Positions 52,101 through 61,662 of a DNA stretch of 64,000 nt are shown here, one piece after another. The notes under the pieces were generated by a model that was not told the DNA's origin, searched no databases, and worked only from the letters and a program-made list of their open reading frames with translations. Source of the stretch: Beaufortia kweichowensis (taxonomy: Eukaryota > Chordata > Actinopteri > Cypriniformes > Gastromyzontidae); NCBI GenBank assembly GCA_019155185.1, contig CM032814.1, forward strand, positions 1,228,647 through 1,292,646. The letters are read 5' to 3'. Position 1 is the first letter of the stretch. Every line of letters starts with the position of its first letter. The translations under genes and the position numbers were made by a program.

Positions 52101-55100
52101 AACTAATGTCACAGTCGTCACACAGCAGTAAACGGCCGGGGTCACTCGCCTGCCCGCAAGCCTCGCACACCGTACACTCCAGACAGCGCCAGCCTTTACT
52201 CAATACAACCTTTGTGATCTGCAACACACACACACACGCACACAGGTGAGGTCAAAGGTCACATATCAGACACAGGGGGAAATATGCTATTTATTTAACA
52301 GGCAATAATCTGGAAGGAAAGGATTAATAAAGAGAACATATGTCAGTGTGTAGCGAGGCGTCTTTCGGCTCAGAGGTATTTGTTAGAGGGATCTGCTGGT
52401 ATTTACAGATCAATTTACGATCTGTAAATCAATCAATCTGCTAACATAGCCATTTGGCAAATATCAATCTAATGGGCAGCTATCGACCAACAATTTAAAA
52501 CTTGATTCTGTCTTTCATTATTGGAAAAGCATGTATAATCGTCTTATTGTTAAATAACTCTATTTTGTATGTTACATTTAATGTAGGTAGTTGTGTCAGA
52601 AGCCAAGTGTCTCTTTTCATCACCAATTTAGGGAAATATTTCACCCCAAAATGTATAATCTGTCATTTATTCAGTCCCATAAGTCCAAACCCATGTGACA
52701 CGAAAGGACACAAGACTAAGTAAAGCTCCTAAACATATGCAAACAGCATAACACTCTAACAATCCGACACAGGTTTGCAAACTACACTCTACATTATTTA
52801 AAATAAAAATATTATCTTCACACAATTATTATAATCCTGTTATTTGTCATACCAACAATTATCTTGAGCAGCTGCCATTGACATGTTTTTGAAATACAGT
52901 CAGCTGTTTGCACAGATTTATGGATGAATGAATCTCAATTAATGACACAAAAATAGCCATCCGCAGGGGACGGACACATACTTCAGAGTGCACGACACCT
53001 GACCATGACATACCACTAATAGATACACAACTTAAAAAAAACCTTGAGTACAGTAATTGCACATTAATCAAATAGATGCAAATAGTGATAGATATTATCT
53101 TTATCATTTGATGTATAAGAACTTAAACTGTGGCCATTAAGTTTAATGGATTGACTGGTACACTGACAAAATTTACGAATTTCCAAAAACAGATGGATGT
53201 ACCTCAGGGGATACATAAGCAGGTTTGGGGAAAATGGCATTTTTGCATTGGTGAATTGTTATAATGGCTGTCAAAAGCCCCAATTTTTCACAGTTCATCA
53301 CATACTCATAAGTCTACACAAATAATAAAATTTAGAAAAGGAACAAGATTATTATTTATGATACATAAGCTTAATGATGGGACTGATGTATTTTATGCAC
53401 AATAAGATAAAATCAGTTGGGAACTACTAACCTATATAACTGTGAAAAAAAACCTTCATTGTAATCATCATTTATAAATATTTGTTACACAAAAGTCTGT
53501 AGACAACTCTCCAAAATCCGCACAGATCCTGTCTGGTCCTCTGATATGAAATGATGAACAGGAACCGTGTGGTTTGGCATACTGACAGCAGCCTGATGTG
53601 TTCTGCTGCCTTATTTGATAAAGACCTCAACTTTATTTTATCAGCATAAGAGAGAATATTTATAGCCTGCTTTATAACCCTCTTAACTTTTAACACATTT
53701 TACACTCCCTCAAACTGCTTTTACCCTCTCAAACACTGGCCTGTCACGCTTATATCACGCACTATTAACTTTCACTCCAGATAAAGCCAGCTCATAATTC
53801 ACACCATTACACCTCATAAATGGAGTTGAATGGGTCAAGCTGTGACTGACAGAGTAAGGAAGGTTTTCCATACCTTGATATTGACGCAGAAGGGGTGGTA
53901 GCACTGGCCACACTGGGAGCAGGCCAGCAGTCTGCCCTCGGCACCCTGCCCGAAACTGCCACACACCACACACATGTCCTGAAGACACACAGAGACATCA
54001 GACACCCAACCGTGACATTCATTTCCCACGTATAGAAAGAGCACAGTTTACATACAGCTAGGCCTGAGGCTCATGTTTCAATCAGTTTCCCATAAGAGTC
54101 TGATCATGTGTCTTACATGTAAGACAGACAGACAAAACAAAGAGCCCCAAAAACTTCAAAATAAGACAGAAGCTTTCCTAGATCTAAGAAATCATACTCT
54201 CATGACCGACCGCCTTAATGCAGAATGAACATTATAAACAAACTGAGCGCATCAATTGCATATTAAATAATGATGACAATGTTATGTAATTGCATTACTT
54301 AGATGTTTGCATATTTACTTACTTGTTTTAGTGTGAAGGAGTCTGAGGTGGAGAACATCACGACAGTGTTGTGCATGGAGTTCTCCTCCTCTTCTTTGAC
54401 AACATATGGAGAATCCATTAAGCTCAGCTGTAACAGAGCACATGACACCTGTTTACATACGTTACCATCACAATCACCCGTTTTTAATAATATTACTGCT
54501 CTCTGTACTGTGACGTGTTGTTTCCTGATGCATTTTTTGTGTTAATGTGTTAACCTAATACCATGTTTTTTACCAAAAAAGGTAAACCTTACTTTTAAAA
54601 TTCTAAAATGGGGCTATACACTAACGCTGATAAAAGTATGATTTACTTACAGTACACATAAGCTTCATTTATATCTTGTTTAGGGCTGCATATCGCCAAC
54701 TTCCTCACAACAAGATACTTTACTAGTATACTGCATAATGTGTAATATACTGTATTTGTCAAGATTTAATACAGTGCCACATTTATTTGTATCATTAATT
54801 AGATTGTGATGACGTGCGAGGCAGACATGGTTTATTCACGCTTCTGGTTCACATGTCTGGTGCTTCACAGAAATGAGACTTTACTCTTATTTACCCACTA
54901 TTTCATTAATTAAAACACTATTATAATGCACATACAAATAAATATTAACACAAATACCACAAGTACTAAAGCAAAAATGTGTGGAAAGATTCACAATCTG
55001 TGTGCAGTTTTAATGTATATTCACACAGAGCGTGATGCAAATGACAATGCAAAATGCAAACGTTTTCATACCTGAAAGAAGGTAAAGTATGTAAATGACC

Positions 55101-58100
55101 GAAGACTCAATGCTTCAATGCAAAATAAAACCTGTCTGATGATAGAGAATCACCCCTATAAATGCAAAAAAACCTTGAACTTAAACTATTGTTAAACTTA
55201 ACTTACTTAAACTTAATCTATGTTGTCTTTCTCCCAGTGTGGAATACTAGCGTGACAGAAATATATCATGGTGTAATGATTAAAGCACTGGTCTGCTTTC
55301 TGCAATGCCAGTTCTTCTACTGGTGTAGAAAAGACAAGTACTTAACAGTGGCATTGGATTCTGACATGACTCTGGACGGGGGCGAGGATTAATTTGGCAC
55401 AGATGTTAATCTCGGTATGCATTTATGAAGTGTTTAAAGTAGCAAGATAAAGCTAAAAACTAAACAGGACCTCTTTGGCATGTCATATGAATAGATATAA
55501 AGGCTTGCTGGGCAATGTGACCTCAGTATAAACCGTTTAGTCTGAAATTGGTTTCTAATGAATGGCAAAATGTACTTTGTAAAGCTACGTTCCAAAAAGA
55601 CACATTGCTGCTGAAAACAAATGTGTGTATTTTAATCACAGTGGCAGTCAAGTACATGTTGGCTCAATCTCTCTATCACAAGTTTTGGTGTTGGGGAAAT
55701 GTCAGCATTTGCTATTTTGAAAAGGCCATTTGGACGAAGTTCTGCTGCTAAAGCTCTGCTGAGCGTGAGTGCATTTCTCAGGCTTTAATGTGAGCACTAA
55801 GCACATCTGAATGTTGTTTTATTTATGCATGTAGAGGTGGGGGGCTTCATACCCCAGAGGTCACCACGGGGCTGCTCTCCATCTTTAGCCTGGAGCGTCC
55901 CCTGCCACCTCTTCCAGACAGGTTAGCTCCTCTGGGTCGCCTCCTTCCAGGGAAGCCAGATCCACGACCCTGACAGACAACACATACAGAAAGAATTTTA
56001 GATTTATGCGAATGAAATAAACTCAGCAAATCCTCACAAAAACATTAAATGTCTAAATCATTTAGATAAGTCTTTTTTATGCCATCATACCTTATATATG
56101 GCAACATATCTCTCTTTTACAGTAAATGCATTGCTACTCTATTAGACATACTTCTTTGAGGAATGCAACCAACCTATACCTTCTTTTCCAAATAAATGTT
56201 GTTTTACTTGGTGAAATAAAATTACCCAAAACAGTGAATACTGCAGTATTTTAATGAGCTATTTATCTAGCTATTCAGTTTCCAAAAGACCTTGCCAGCA
56301 GGCCTGTTTTATTTTTTTCAAATAACTTTCCTTTATAACAGGAAATCAGCACAAAACTCTTATTAAGTGTTTTGTTTACATCATCACAGTTAAGAAAAGT
56401 TAATTTGTAGTGTTTTAAAATGTTAAAGTAAAAAATAGGTAAATGTTTATTACAAATGATATATTGGTGCATAAACATACTGAAATGAAACACCATTTCA
56501 AAAACGTGTCATTAAGGCAATAGGGGGAAATTTAGTACTTAGTACTATAGCTTGACTACATATGTGACTAAATAAAGATATGCTTGTGCTGCTTCAGACA
56601 AGTAATTAGCCAAATCCAGCTATAGCCCTGCCTGACATGGCGGAAAACTTTCTGGAAGGCAGCAGAGCCCAGTGCATCTGTGTTTGTGATACAAACTCAT
56701 CCAACCGTCCCAAGACCTGAACCTCCGAGGCTCACTTCTGCTCCCTGAACACTACACTGACTTACAGATCACATTTCAGCTCAGACTTCAGCCAAGTCGC
56801 CCGCTTCTGAAGGTGTCATGTTGCGTTTGCATCCAGACTGAAGCTCTGGCCCAATTCCCACTTCCTCCCAGGTAATTACCTCACTGTAGCCAAGCAGCAC
56901 TGCTCAGACAGGAGATGTCAACTTCATTTAGAGAGACTGCCTAAGGAAGCTTGCTGCACTCCTTCGCCTTTACAGTCAGACTCTAATTTGTGCAGAAATG
57001 AATTATGGAGGGGGAAAAATAGATGAGGGTTGAGAAAGGCACTCCTCCAAATCTGCTCGAGTCGGAAGCGCGTGGACTAAAAGTGCAATTCTGATGAGAT
57101 ATTGCTGCAACTCTGGTGTCTCATGCATGTAGAGAGAGGTTTTCACTTTGCTTTCTTGTGTGACATAGTAATGCTCGGAGATGGCGAACATGCTAACTAC
57201 CAGGAAACTGAAGAACAATATGATGTAACATGCAATACATTTACTAATTGTATTTCTGTGTTAAACGAAATACTAAAGACACCATGAAATAAGTGCCAAG
57301 TTTTATTTCCTGTATTCGACTACTTCCTTTAGTTTGGACACCTTTAGCTACTATGTGTTCTGAGAGATCCCAGCATTCTGTTTTTTTTTACGCTTTTGTC
57401 CTGCTTGTGAAACAGCTAACCATTACGTTTTATTCCTGATAATCCACACAACAAACTCTGCAAATCATATCCTGACTTCTACACTTGGTATATACATGAA
57501 CCCAAGCAACAAGACCAACCACATCAACAGCATGGCGCCAAACTAGCACATAATCACTTCTGTTGTTCACCTGTAATTCCTGTACCCTTGCTGATCTAAC
57601 CCCCACCCCAAAAAAACTAGACCAGCAAATATTTAATGACCCACATTCACCTTAAAAGCCCCATCCCCCGCAGAGCCCAAACCCTCCTCCACCCTCCCAT
57701 CATTTACCAATCTCATGGTCCAGATGGGCAGCCCGTGCATCGGCCTGGTCTTAGCGCTGTCCCAGGCCTCGGAGCGCTCTGGAGACCAGGATGGTGAACT
57801 CACTGCGCTACGGTTACTCCATGCACCCTGAGGTAGAGCGGTGGAGAGGAGGGTGGAGGTGGTAGAATGGTGGTGAGGGGAAAATGAGGGGCAACAAAAT
57901 GCAGCAACATGAATGTAAAAGCTAGCAACAAGACATCAAGCATGTAAAATAAATGGTATACATTCAAGCCAATTGTGATATATTGAGAAGCTTGGGACAA
58001 ATTCTAAAACATGACAGTGACATCATGTAAAATGTTTACGTAACGATTAACAGATGCTGAGTATGTGCGGGTATCATTTAGGAAGGAAGTGTGCTAAATT

Positions 58101-61100
58101 CACTTACAACACTAGGATTTTTGTTATAAGGCACCAGTCTCCATGGCAGTAACCTCATTTAATAGTGTGTTTACAAAACAAGCATGATTATGGCAGCATG
58201 ACAATGAGCGGTAAACACACAGAATTCTGTAAAACCAGAAGTGTCATGAGGAGGATTTAGCCAAGCTAATGAGGGTTAGTGTGTGTATTTATGAAATATA
58301 ACACAATAACTTGAACAGCTTTAATGTTCTTTACTGAGGTTTTTTTGCTGTCATGTATAGATTTGTCCCAAACCATTTTAAAGGAATATTTAGGTTCATT
58401 ACAAGATTAGCTCTATGTTGCGTATCACATATTTTGAACTTACTGTATCCCACAATTTGTGCAAACAAACAACAACTGTAATTTTATGTAATGCTTATAT
58501 AATGCTTACATAATAAATTGCTCATATTAATTTGGAGTGCTTACATTAATTCTACAGTACAAAAATGTAATTGTACCGTTGTAAAGTCTTGTCTTTCTAG
58601 TTCTACTGCTGGATTAAATTTTGCACAGACAAGGTTAGTAACTATCTATTCTGTAGCAATGTTTGGCAAAGACTTCCACTGTAAGTGAATTACTCTAAAT
58701 GTGATTGTTGTTGATGAGCCAAAATATTCCCTGCAGGATTTAACAGCAAATAACCAATACTAAACATAGAGCTAAAGTTGTATTCAACCTGCAAAATTCC
58801 TTTTTAAATAAATTAAAGTTCTTCATTTTGTCCAACAAAATATCATTCCTTAAAAAACAAAACCACAAAATCTTATTATAACAAGTAAGGGGAGTTAAAG
58901 AGTGAGTTTGGGGGACTAAAATACAAACATAAATAATCATGCCAACATGCCTGTGAAAACAAAAACATTAAACCGTTAATAATGAGAATAAGAAAACACA
59001 TTAAACTGCAAATCAACAGCCATGCAATGTCAGTCTAAGTAAGAACTGAGAAAGAATATCCAACCCTGAGACTTTTCAAAAAAGAAGAAAAACGAAAATG
59101 AAAATGAAAGAAGAAAAAAAACTGGTGCTGGGTAAGCGCCCAAGAGACACTTTAATACGCCGTAGCTGGAAACATGAAATCCCATTCAAGTTCGCCCAGT
59201 AGATACATATTTTCAAATGAAAAACTTTAAGCAAATCCCAAGAGGACTTCTAGGATCCTTCCAACAATTCAGACCGCAAAGTATGCATCAGTTTTCTCTA
59301 AAGAGAGTCAGCAGGAGTTACTTAATTTGCACAACAAAACAAAACCTCTTTCTCACAAACACACACACAAACATGATAATACAGAAGTGTGCACATATTT
59401 TTATGCACACACACTAAAAAATGCTGGGCTGTTTTTAACCCAAGGCTGGTTAATACAGTATATGGACAAAACGCATTTTACCGGTTGGGTTATAAACAAA
59501 CCTATGCTGGGTTGTTGTTACCCAAAACAAACCAACATTTTTTAGAGTGCACTTACAAACAGCCACCAATACTTTTACACTGTGCCCACCTAAGCAACCA
59601 GTGCCATAGAAACAAGCATATATATACAAACAAAGGCAATTTCACACATTGTTTCATTCCAAAAGGTGTTTGAAAACAATTCGTAACTCAACACTGTGCA
59701 CTAACGTAGGAATGCACTAGTAAGCATAAATCTTCAGTTTTGTCTTTCAGATTAAGACTAAAATTTAGCATAAACGCCCAAAAACAACATATCCAACTTA
59801 ATGGCAAAGACATTTAAAGGTAACCATCACAATCAACGACAATGTTTGCAACGGTTTCAGTGACTGAATAACACATGTTAAAAAGACATATTTTTAATGG
59901 AATACCAATACCTAACCCCTGTCCTTATACTACATGACTGATATAACTTCCCTTCTGCTTGGTAAATTAGAATATTACAAACCTGACGTGACAAGGTTAC
60001 AAACAATAAGAATTAATTAAAAAAATCAAAGAACAGACTAATTGTTTTCTGTGTGGATTAATAGTAGTTTAAAGTTGACTTGGTACAAAGACACTGCGAT
60101 GCCAGCTTTCATTTAGATTTCTGACAGCTAAGAAGGCCTTAAAAAGAGTTCTCAGCATCCTCACTGCTCCCAAGCTCAAAAGGGAAATGGGTTTGCGCTG
60201 TGCTTTCCAGCTCAGTGAGCAGTTATCGGAATTACACACCTCCGAAAAGACTCCTTTATGTTCCATAAACCCTTGGCTCTGAAGCCAACTCCCACCCCCC
60301 TCTCTCCCGGGATACTGTGAGTGATGTATTTGAGAAGGGCAGTGGAGGAATTGGGGGGGGGGACAGGAGAGAAAGCCAGAGAAACGAGTGAACAAGAAAA
60401 ACCTCGAGCCAGATAGAGCACAGTAAGAGTTTTTTCCACGTTAATTAATACGCACTACGCTCCGGCACTAATCAATGTGACGAATGAACATGTAAAGCAA
60501 AGGAATAATTACTGTGCGGCTGAATCTGTAAAATACACACAGAATCACTGTTTCAAAGAAACCACAAAAATCTTTTATAAGCAGCAAGAAAAAATGTCAA
60601 AAACCAGATGTTTTACCTGCTTTACCCTTGGCCTTCCTGGAGAAAACTTCCTCTTTGAGATTGCTGGCTTTCCCATACCTATTTTGGGCGCAAGGGAGAT
60701 GAAGGTGGTGTTGGACACACTGGGGCTGTATCCAACTGGGTTCAAGCCATAGGTAGGAGTCTGGTTTTGGAACGTGTCCCTGGGGGAGGCCTCCGCTGAG
60801 AACGGGGACTGTGTCAACTTAGTTGAACCTTCAGAGGACAGTGCAGGCGAATGCTTTAAAATCAGACTCTTATCCTCAGTGGGAGAGCTGAAACCTGAGA
60901 AGCTGTGGTCACTGGCAGGTGTAGTATCCATTTCCACCGTAGGACTGAGCTCTGCAAGCACTGGGACGCTACCAGCCTCAGGAAGAACAGAACTGAGCTC
61001 AGGTTCTTCCACCTCCTCCTCTTCAACCTCTTGTTGGTCTTGCTTTCGTCCCTGCTCGATATCTTCTACAATGCTCTGGGCTTCAGGGACATTCGCTAGT

Positions 61101-61662
61101 TCTTTATCCTTCATGCTGGAGAGATCTGAGGGAAGGAGCTCCATAGGTTCCTCCTGGGCTGGAGGAAGCTTGGGGGATGTTTCTTTGGTTGGCAAAGCAG
61201 GAAGAGCTTTTGAAATGTCTGCTTTAGGTTCATCCTCAGTGGACGGTGTATTCTCTGTTTCCTTCCCCCTTTCCAAAGCATCAATGAGATTGCGGTCCTG
61301 GCTGTGTTCCTCAGTAGTGGTAGAGGCCTGAAGGGAGAGGGAGGGCACGCCCACCAATGTGGAGGAGCATGGAGGAGATTCGGGACCCTCCGTCAGAGTG
61401 ACTGTAACTTGGATCTCCTGGGCAGGTTCAGCAGCTGCAAAAGACAGGCAAATAAAGGCCTCGTGGAAACAATATTACGCAACACAAAAGGACTATAGGC
61501 AGCAAGATTAGTTGGGCTACAAAAGAGTGCTATGGAGAAAACAAACAGACTTACATGACAGAAACTCTTCTGGCAATGAAGGAAGTGGACTGGAACCGGC
61601 CTCTGGCTCCAACACAACTTGCTCCTCAACCTCATTCACTTCCTCAACACCCATGAAAACAT
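23888..61662 (-). CDS. kmt2c: Histone H3K4 methyltransferase KMT2C (MLL3), C-terminal 4340 residues
   Basis: Catalytic subunit of the COMPASS-like (ASCOM) complex, which monomethylates H3K4 at enhancers in the nucleus. 49 exons were placed by splice sites and phase. They add to 13,025 coding bases with one open frame ending at 23888-23890. The order is: Pro/Ser-rich linker, PHD cluster, HMG box, DPYxxP repeats, acidic and Gln-rich blocks, an LxxLL (LLKHLL), extended PHD, FYRN/FYRC, WIN motif GCARSEP, SET and post-SET. The human protein is 4911 residues, so about 600-700 N-terminal residues, with the first PHD cluster, lie beyond 64000. KMT2C is preferred over KMT2D because of the segments GKPAISKRKFSPGRPR, GAWSNRSAVSSPSWSP and LSGRGGRGRSRLK, which match KMT2C in order. 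Exon coordinates are given in the sub-entries. Confidence 0.97.
25469..28795 (-). CDS. kmt2c: kmt2c exons: extended PHD, FYRN, FYRC and WIN motif
   Basis: Exons 28795-28677, 28014-27919, 27445-26311, 26020-25884 and 25599-25469. WCSNCKVVVLGNGVRKS and CSHNCFLLYS precede the 1135-nt exon. That exon holds the extended PHD (CCFCHEEGDGL, WVHLNCALW, GCHRLRCTNAYHFTCA, CHMHRP), the FYRN domain (FAVFRRVYVQRDE, TFRVGSLVFHSVGQL) and the start of FYRC (IYWSMRHGNRRCRYVCSI). FYRC continues with LKGEDLFGLTVSAVTRIVES and YTFRYGCNPL. GCARSEPK is the WIN motif that binds WDR5. One difference from human is YGCNPL in place of YGRNPL. Confidence 0.96.
29461..32462 (-). CDS. kmt2c: kmt2c exons: region before the extended PHD
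   Basis: Exons 32462-32271, 31868-31704, 31585-31456, 30668-30521, 30224-30046, 29904-29765 and 29647-29461. Landmarks are SRWKKRKKDDEERQALYSN, GSFGSASLDGVSDYYSQLIY, NPPTPPASLPPTPPP, GPKTVDVPASLPTPPHN, DRDTPDSYVPSSSPESVVG and RYPDLSRVKEEPPSP. The proline/threonine segments and the DYYSQLIYK block are characteristic of KMT2C/D. Confidence 0.93.
30818..31262. repeat. Non-autonomous DNA-transposon-like repeat (inverted ends)
   Basis: The left end TACACTACCAGTCAAACATT and the right end, read in reverse as TACAGTACTATTGAAAACAC, are degenerate inverted repeats. The segment AATGTTTCTCATGTGCTTAA is also found, slightly changed, at about 48225-48245. It lies in a kmt2c intron and has no open frame. 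Confidence 0.45.
32930..33121 (+). repeat. Dispersed repeat ending in a (TCTAA)n microsatellite
   Basis: The string CTGCATTTCGTTGCTCTGTA leads to ATGACAATAAAGTTGAATC and then about five TCTAA units at 33092-33120. This is a typical teleost retroposon-like tail with simple-repeat ending, inserted in a kmt2c intron. Confidence 0.5.
33252..34877 (-). CDS. kmt2c: kmt2c 1.6-kb exon: Gln/Pro/Met-rich region with LxxLL
   Basis: One 1626-nt exon of 542 codons. It begins IRKQQKEHTELIEEYRVKQ with six Gln, then a Met/Pro/Gly-rich stretch. FDDNNPFSEGFQERERRERL (helical, charged), LYSNIIPEEKGKKKRNRKKK (a likely nuclear signal) and NELLKHLLKNKS (an LxxLL nuclear-receptor box) follow. All match KMT2C in order. 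Confidence 0.95.
34878..35730 (-). other. kmt2c: kmt2c intron of about 850 bases
   Basis: AT-rich intron without an exon. The less AT-rich portion at about 34950-35110 was inspected and shows no frame or RNA-like signal. Confidence 0.6.
35731..36476 (-). CDS. kmt2c: kmt2c exons: conserved DFDAITDPIM and coiled-coil segment
   Basis: Exons 36476-36365, 36277-36211, 36117-36054 and 35963-35731. DFDAITDPIMKAKMVALKG is nearly invariant in KMT2C/D. The last exon encodes the helical coiled-coil-like segment QYEEWLQETQQLLQMQQKFL to TEQQSVVQKQLEQ, also strongly conserved. Confidence 0.95.
37109..39220 (-). CDS. kmt2c: kmt2c exons: Pro-rich and acidic transactivation-like region
   Basis: Exons 39220-38898 and 38817-37109. 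They start with RQRLRQLILKQQKEKSA. They continue with FGRPPPPYPG and IELRHRAPESR, an acidic block of repeated DLDD/DLDN motifs at about 38245-38070 ending HLDDLLKSGNFDLIAYADPE, and a Gln-rich tail RPLLLDEQPLLLQDLLDQE. LDDLL and LLQDLL are LxxLL-like motifs. The large exon of 1709 nt is a KMT2C/D hallmark. Confidence 0.94.
39461..41263 (-). CDS. kmt2c: kmt2c 1.8-kb exon with DPYxxPxTPRP repeats
   Basis: One 1803-nt exon of 601 codons. It opens with QMRQKSKQQAKIEATQKLE, a helical Gln/Lys segment with a Q-rich run. A long proline-rich region follows. Fifteen units begin DPY or DPF, eleven with Tyr and four with Phe, and several carry the full DPYAQPPGTPRP form. They lie from about 40870 down to 39593. 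The TP dipeptides are possible proline-directed phosphosites. Human KMT2C has the same kind of array. A role in condensate formation or recruitment is inference. Confidence 0.95.
41572..42762 (-). CDS. kmt2c: kmt2c exons: HMG-box region
   Basis: Exons 42762-42628, 42493-42346, 42237-42014, 41930-41857 and 41766-41572. They encode GKDVEDLFTAVLSP, a Met/Pro-rich stretch, SNAQRSTLKWEKEETLGEMA, and then the HMG-like segment WGTRVKQIAKLWRKASSQER and YVQKARDNRAALRINKVQ. The intron 42013-41931 is only 83 bases and has a near-pure T tract before its acceptor. Confidence 0.93.
43155..49105 (-). CDS. kmt2c: kmt2c exons: linker between PHD cluster and HMG region
   Basis: Exons 49105-49037, 48910-48698, 47475-47347, 46637-46518, 46430-46315, 45741-45552, 44516-44418, 44198-44151, 43694-43557 and 43187-43155. 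Conserved KMT2C landmarks appear in order: TYTQDGVCLTESG, KPKLKLKIINQNSVAVLQTP, KKRKRKPYRPG, GGFMVRQRS, EAFFGKELLD, DDLLGMLSDDL, ILSPELDKMVSD and LGKLYKIP. The 48-nt and 33-nt exons are small. The 48-nt one is phase 1-1 and could be a cassette. Confidence 0.88.
47310..47345. repeat. kmt2c: (CT)n tract beside a kmt2c splice donor
   Basis: A CT-rich run on plus (GA-rich in the transcript) starts at the donor of exon 47475-47347, so the intron begins GTGAGAGAGCGAGAG. It may affect donor recognition. That is inference. Confidence 0.7.
48190..48260. repeat. Second copy of the 30.8-kb repeat family (fragment)
   Basis: It contains ACATTACCAGTCAAAAGTAT and GAAATGTTTCTCATGATCTT, paralleling the left part of the element at 30818. 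The other end was not clearly found. Confidence 0.4.
50244..53978 (-). CDS. kmt2c: kmt2c exons: second PHD finger cluster
   Basis: Exons 53978-53874, 52218-52037, 50706-50542 and 50353-50244. They encode consecutive Cys/His zinc motifs: CVVCGSF...CSQCGQCYH, then CTVCEACG...CDDCDISYHTYC, then CPVCVRSY...CRQCDRW and CSLC. These are the second PHD group of KMT2C/D, used for chromatin reading. Zinc ligands look complete. Exon 50706-50542 uses a weak donor, GTGGGC. The acceptor of exon 52218 is preceded by a (TG)n run. The large introns carry a transposable element (51059-51740) and AT-rich sequence. Confidence 0.93.
51059..51740. mobile_element. PIF/Harbinger-like non-autonomous transposon
   Basis: A 682-bp element with perfect 17-bp terminal inverted repeats, TGCCTGGTTCAGACTAC at the left end and its reverse complement at the right. 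TAA follows or precedes both ends (51056-51058 and 51741-51743) as a 3-bp target duplication, as expected for PIF/Harbinger. The inside is more CpG-rich than the flanks. On the plus strand, codons at about 51306-51384 read RTWTRWLARRGQYGLSILQ, which resembles the N-terminal part of Harbinger-type nucleases. An ATG at 51238 opens in a different frame, so a frameshift separates them. The element is inserted in a kmt2c intron between PHD exons. Confidence 0.75.
52224..52243. repeat. kmt2c: (CA)n microsatellite at a kmt2c splice acceptor
   Basis: On the transcript strand this reads as a TG run that ends in TTGCAG, directly before exon 52218-52037. It replaces the usual pyrimidine tract. Confidence 0.8.
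52630..52705. repeat. Possible decayed dispersed repeat in kmt2c intron
   Basis: The phrase TTTCACCCCAAAATGTATAA followed by CTGTCATTTATTCAGTC resembles a very common teleost repeat consensus, with changes. Recognised from memory only. Confidence 0.35.
54323..57827 (-). CDS. kmt2c: kmt2c exons: Gly/Arg-rich segment before the PHD cluster
   Basis: Exons 57827-57708 (GAWSNRSAVSSPSWSP...), 55969-55853 (GRGSGFPGRRRPRG...) and 54427-54323 (...EENSMHNTVVMFSTSD). Lengths are 120, 117 and 105 nt, all multiples of three on codon boundaries, so each could be skipped without a frame break. The arginine/glycine-rich GRGGRGRSRLK resembles an AT-hook-like or RGG basic patch known in KMT2C. Confidence 0.9.
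55970..57707 (-). other. kmt2c: kmt2c intron with a possible conserved block
   Basis: No exon. The block at about 56630-57060 is less AT-rich than its flanks, free of obvious repeats, and carries ggtaattacc and aatgaattatgg motifs of homeodomain type. It is a candidate regulatory element only. Confidence 0.4.
57828..60616 (-). other. kmt2c: Largest internal kmt2c intron
   Basis: 2.8-kb intron. It holds a short inverted-repeat element (59412-59553), a repeat fragment at 58379-58430 starting AAAGGAATATTTAGGTTCAT, and a less AT-rich block at about 60080-60420 with a short G run. No coding exon was found. Confidence 0.55.
59412..59553. mobile_element. Short MITE with TAAAAAATGYTGG ends
   Basis: About 140 bp. 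The left end is ACTAAAAAATGCTGGGC. The right end, read in reverse, is ACTCTAAAAAATGTTGG. The inside has several GGGTT and AACCC words that could fold. This matches a small teleost DNA-element family remembered from fish genomes. Target-site duplication is not clear. Confidence 0.55.
60617..61662 (-). CDS. kmt2c: kmt2c exons: Pro/Ser/Glu-rich linker before PHD cluster
   Basis: Two exons, 61662-61555 and 61434-60617. They encode a disordered, acidic, Ser/Pro-rich stretch ending in the conserved basic patch SKRKFSPGRPRVKQ. The second exon (818 nt) carries the tract EVEEEEVEEPE. The exon upstream of 61662 was not found in the remaining 2.3 kb. These are the most N-terminal coding exons visible. 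Confidence 0.9.

Noticed and set aside
60774..61331. 185-codon plus-strand Ser-rich frame
   Set aside because: Antisense of the Glu/Ser/Pro-rich kmt2c exon 61434-60617.
23888..61662. Assignment of the large gene to kmt2d, kmt2a or kmt2b
   Set aside because: kmt2a/b have different PHD, CXXC and WIN (GSARAE/GAARAE) sequences. kmt2d lacks the close matches to GKPAISKRKFSPGR, GAWS and GRGSGFPGRRRPRG seen here in order.
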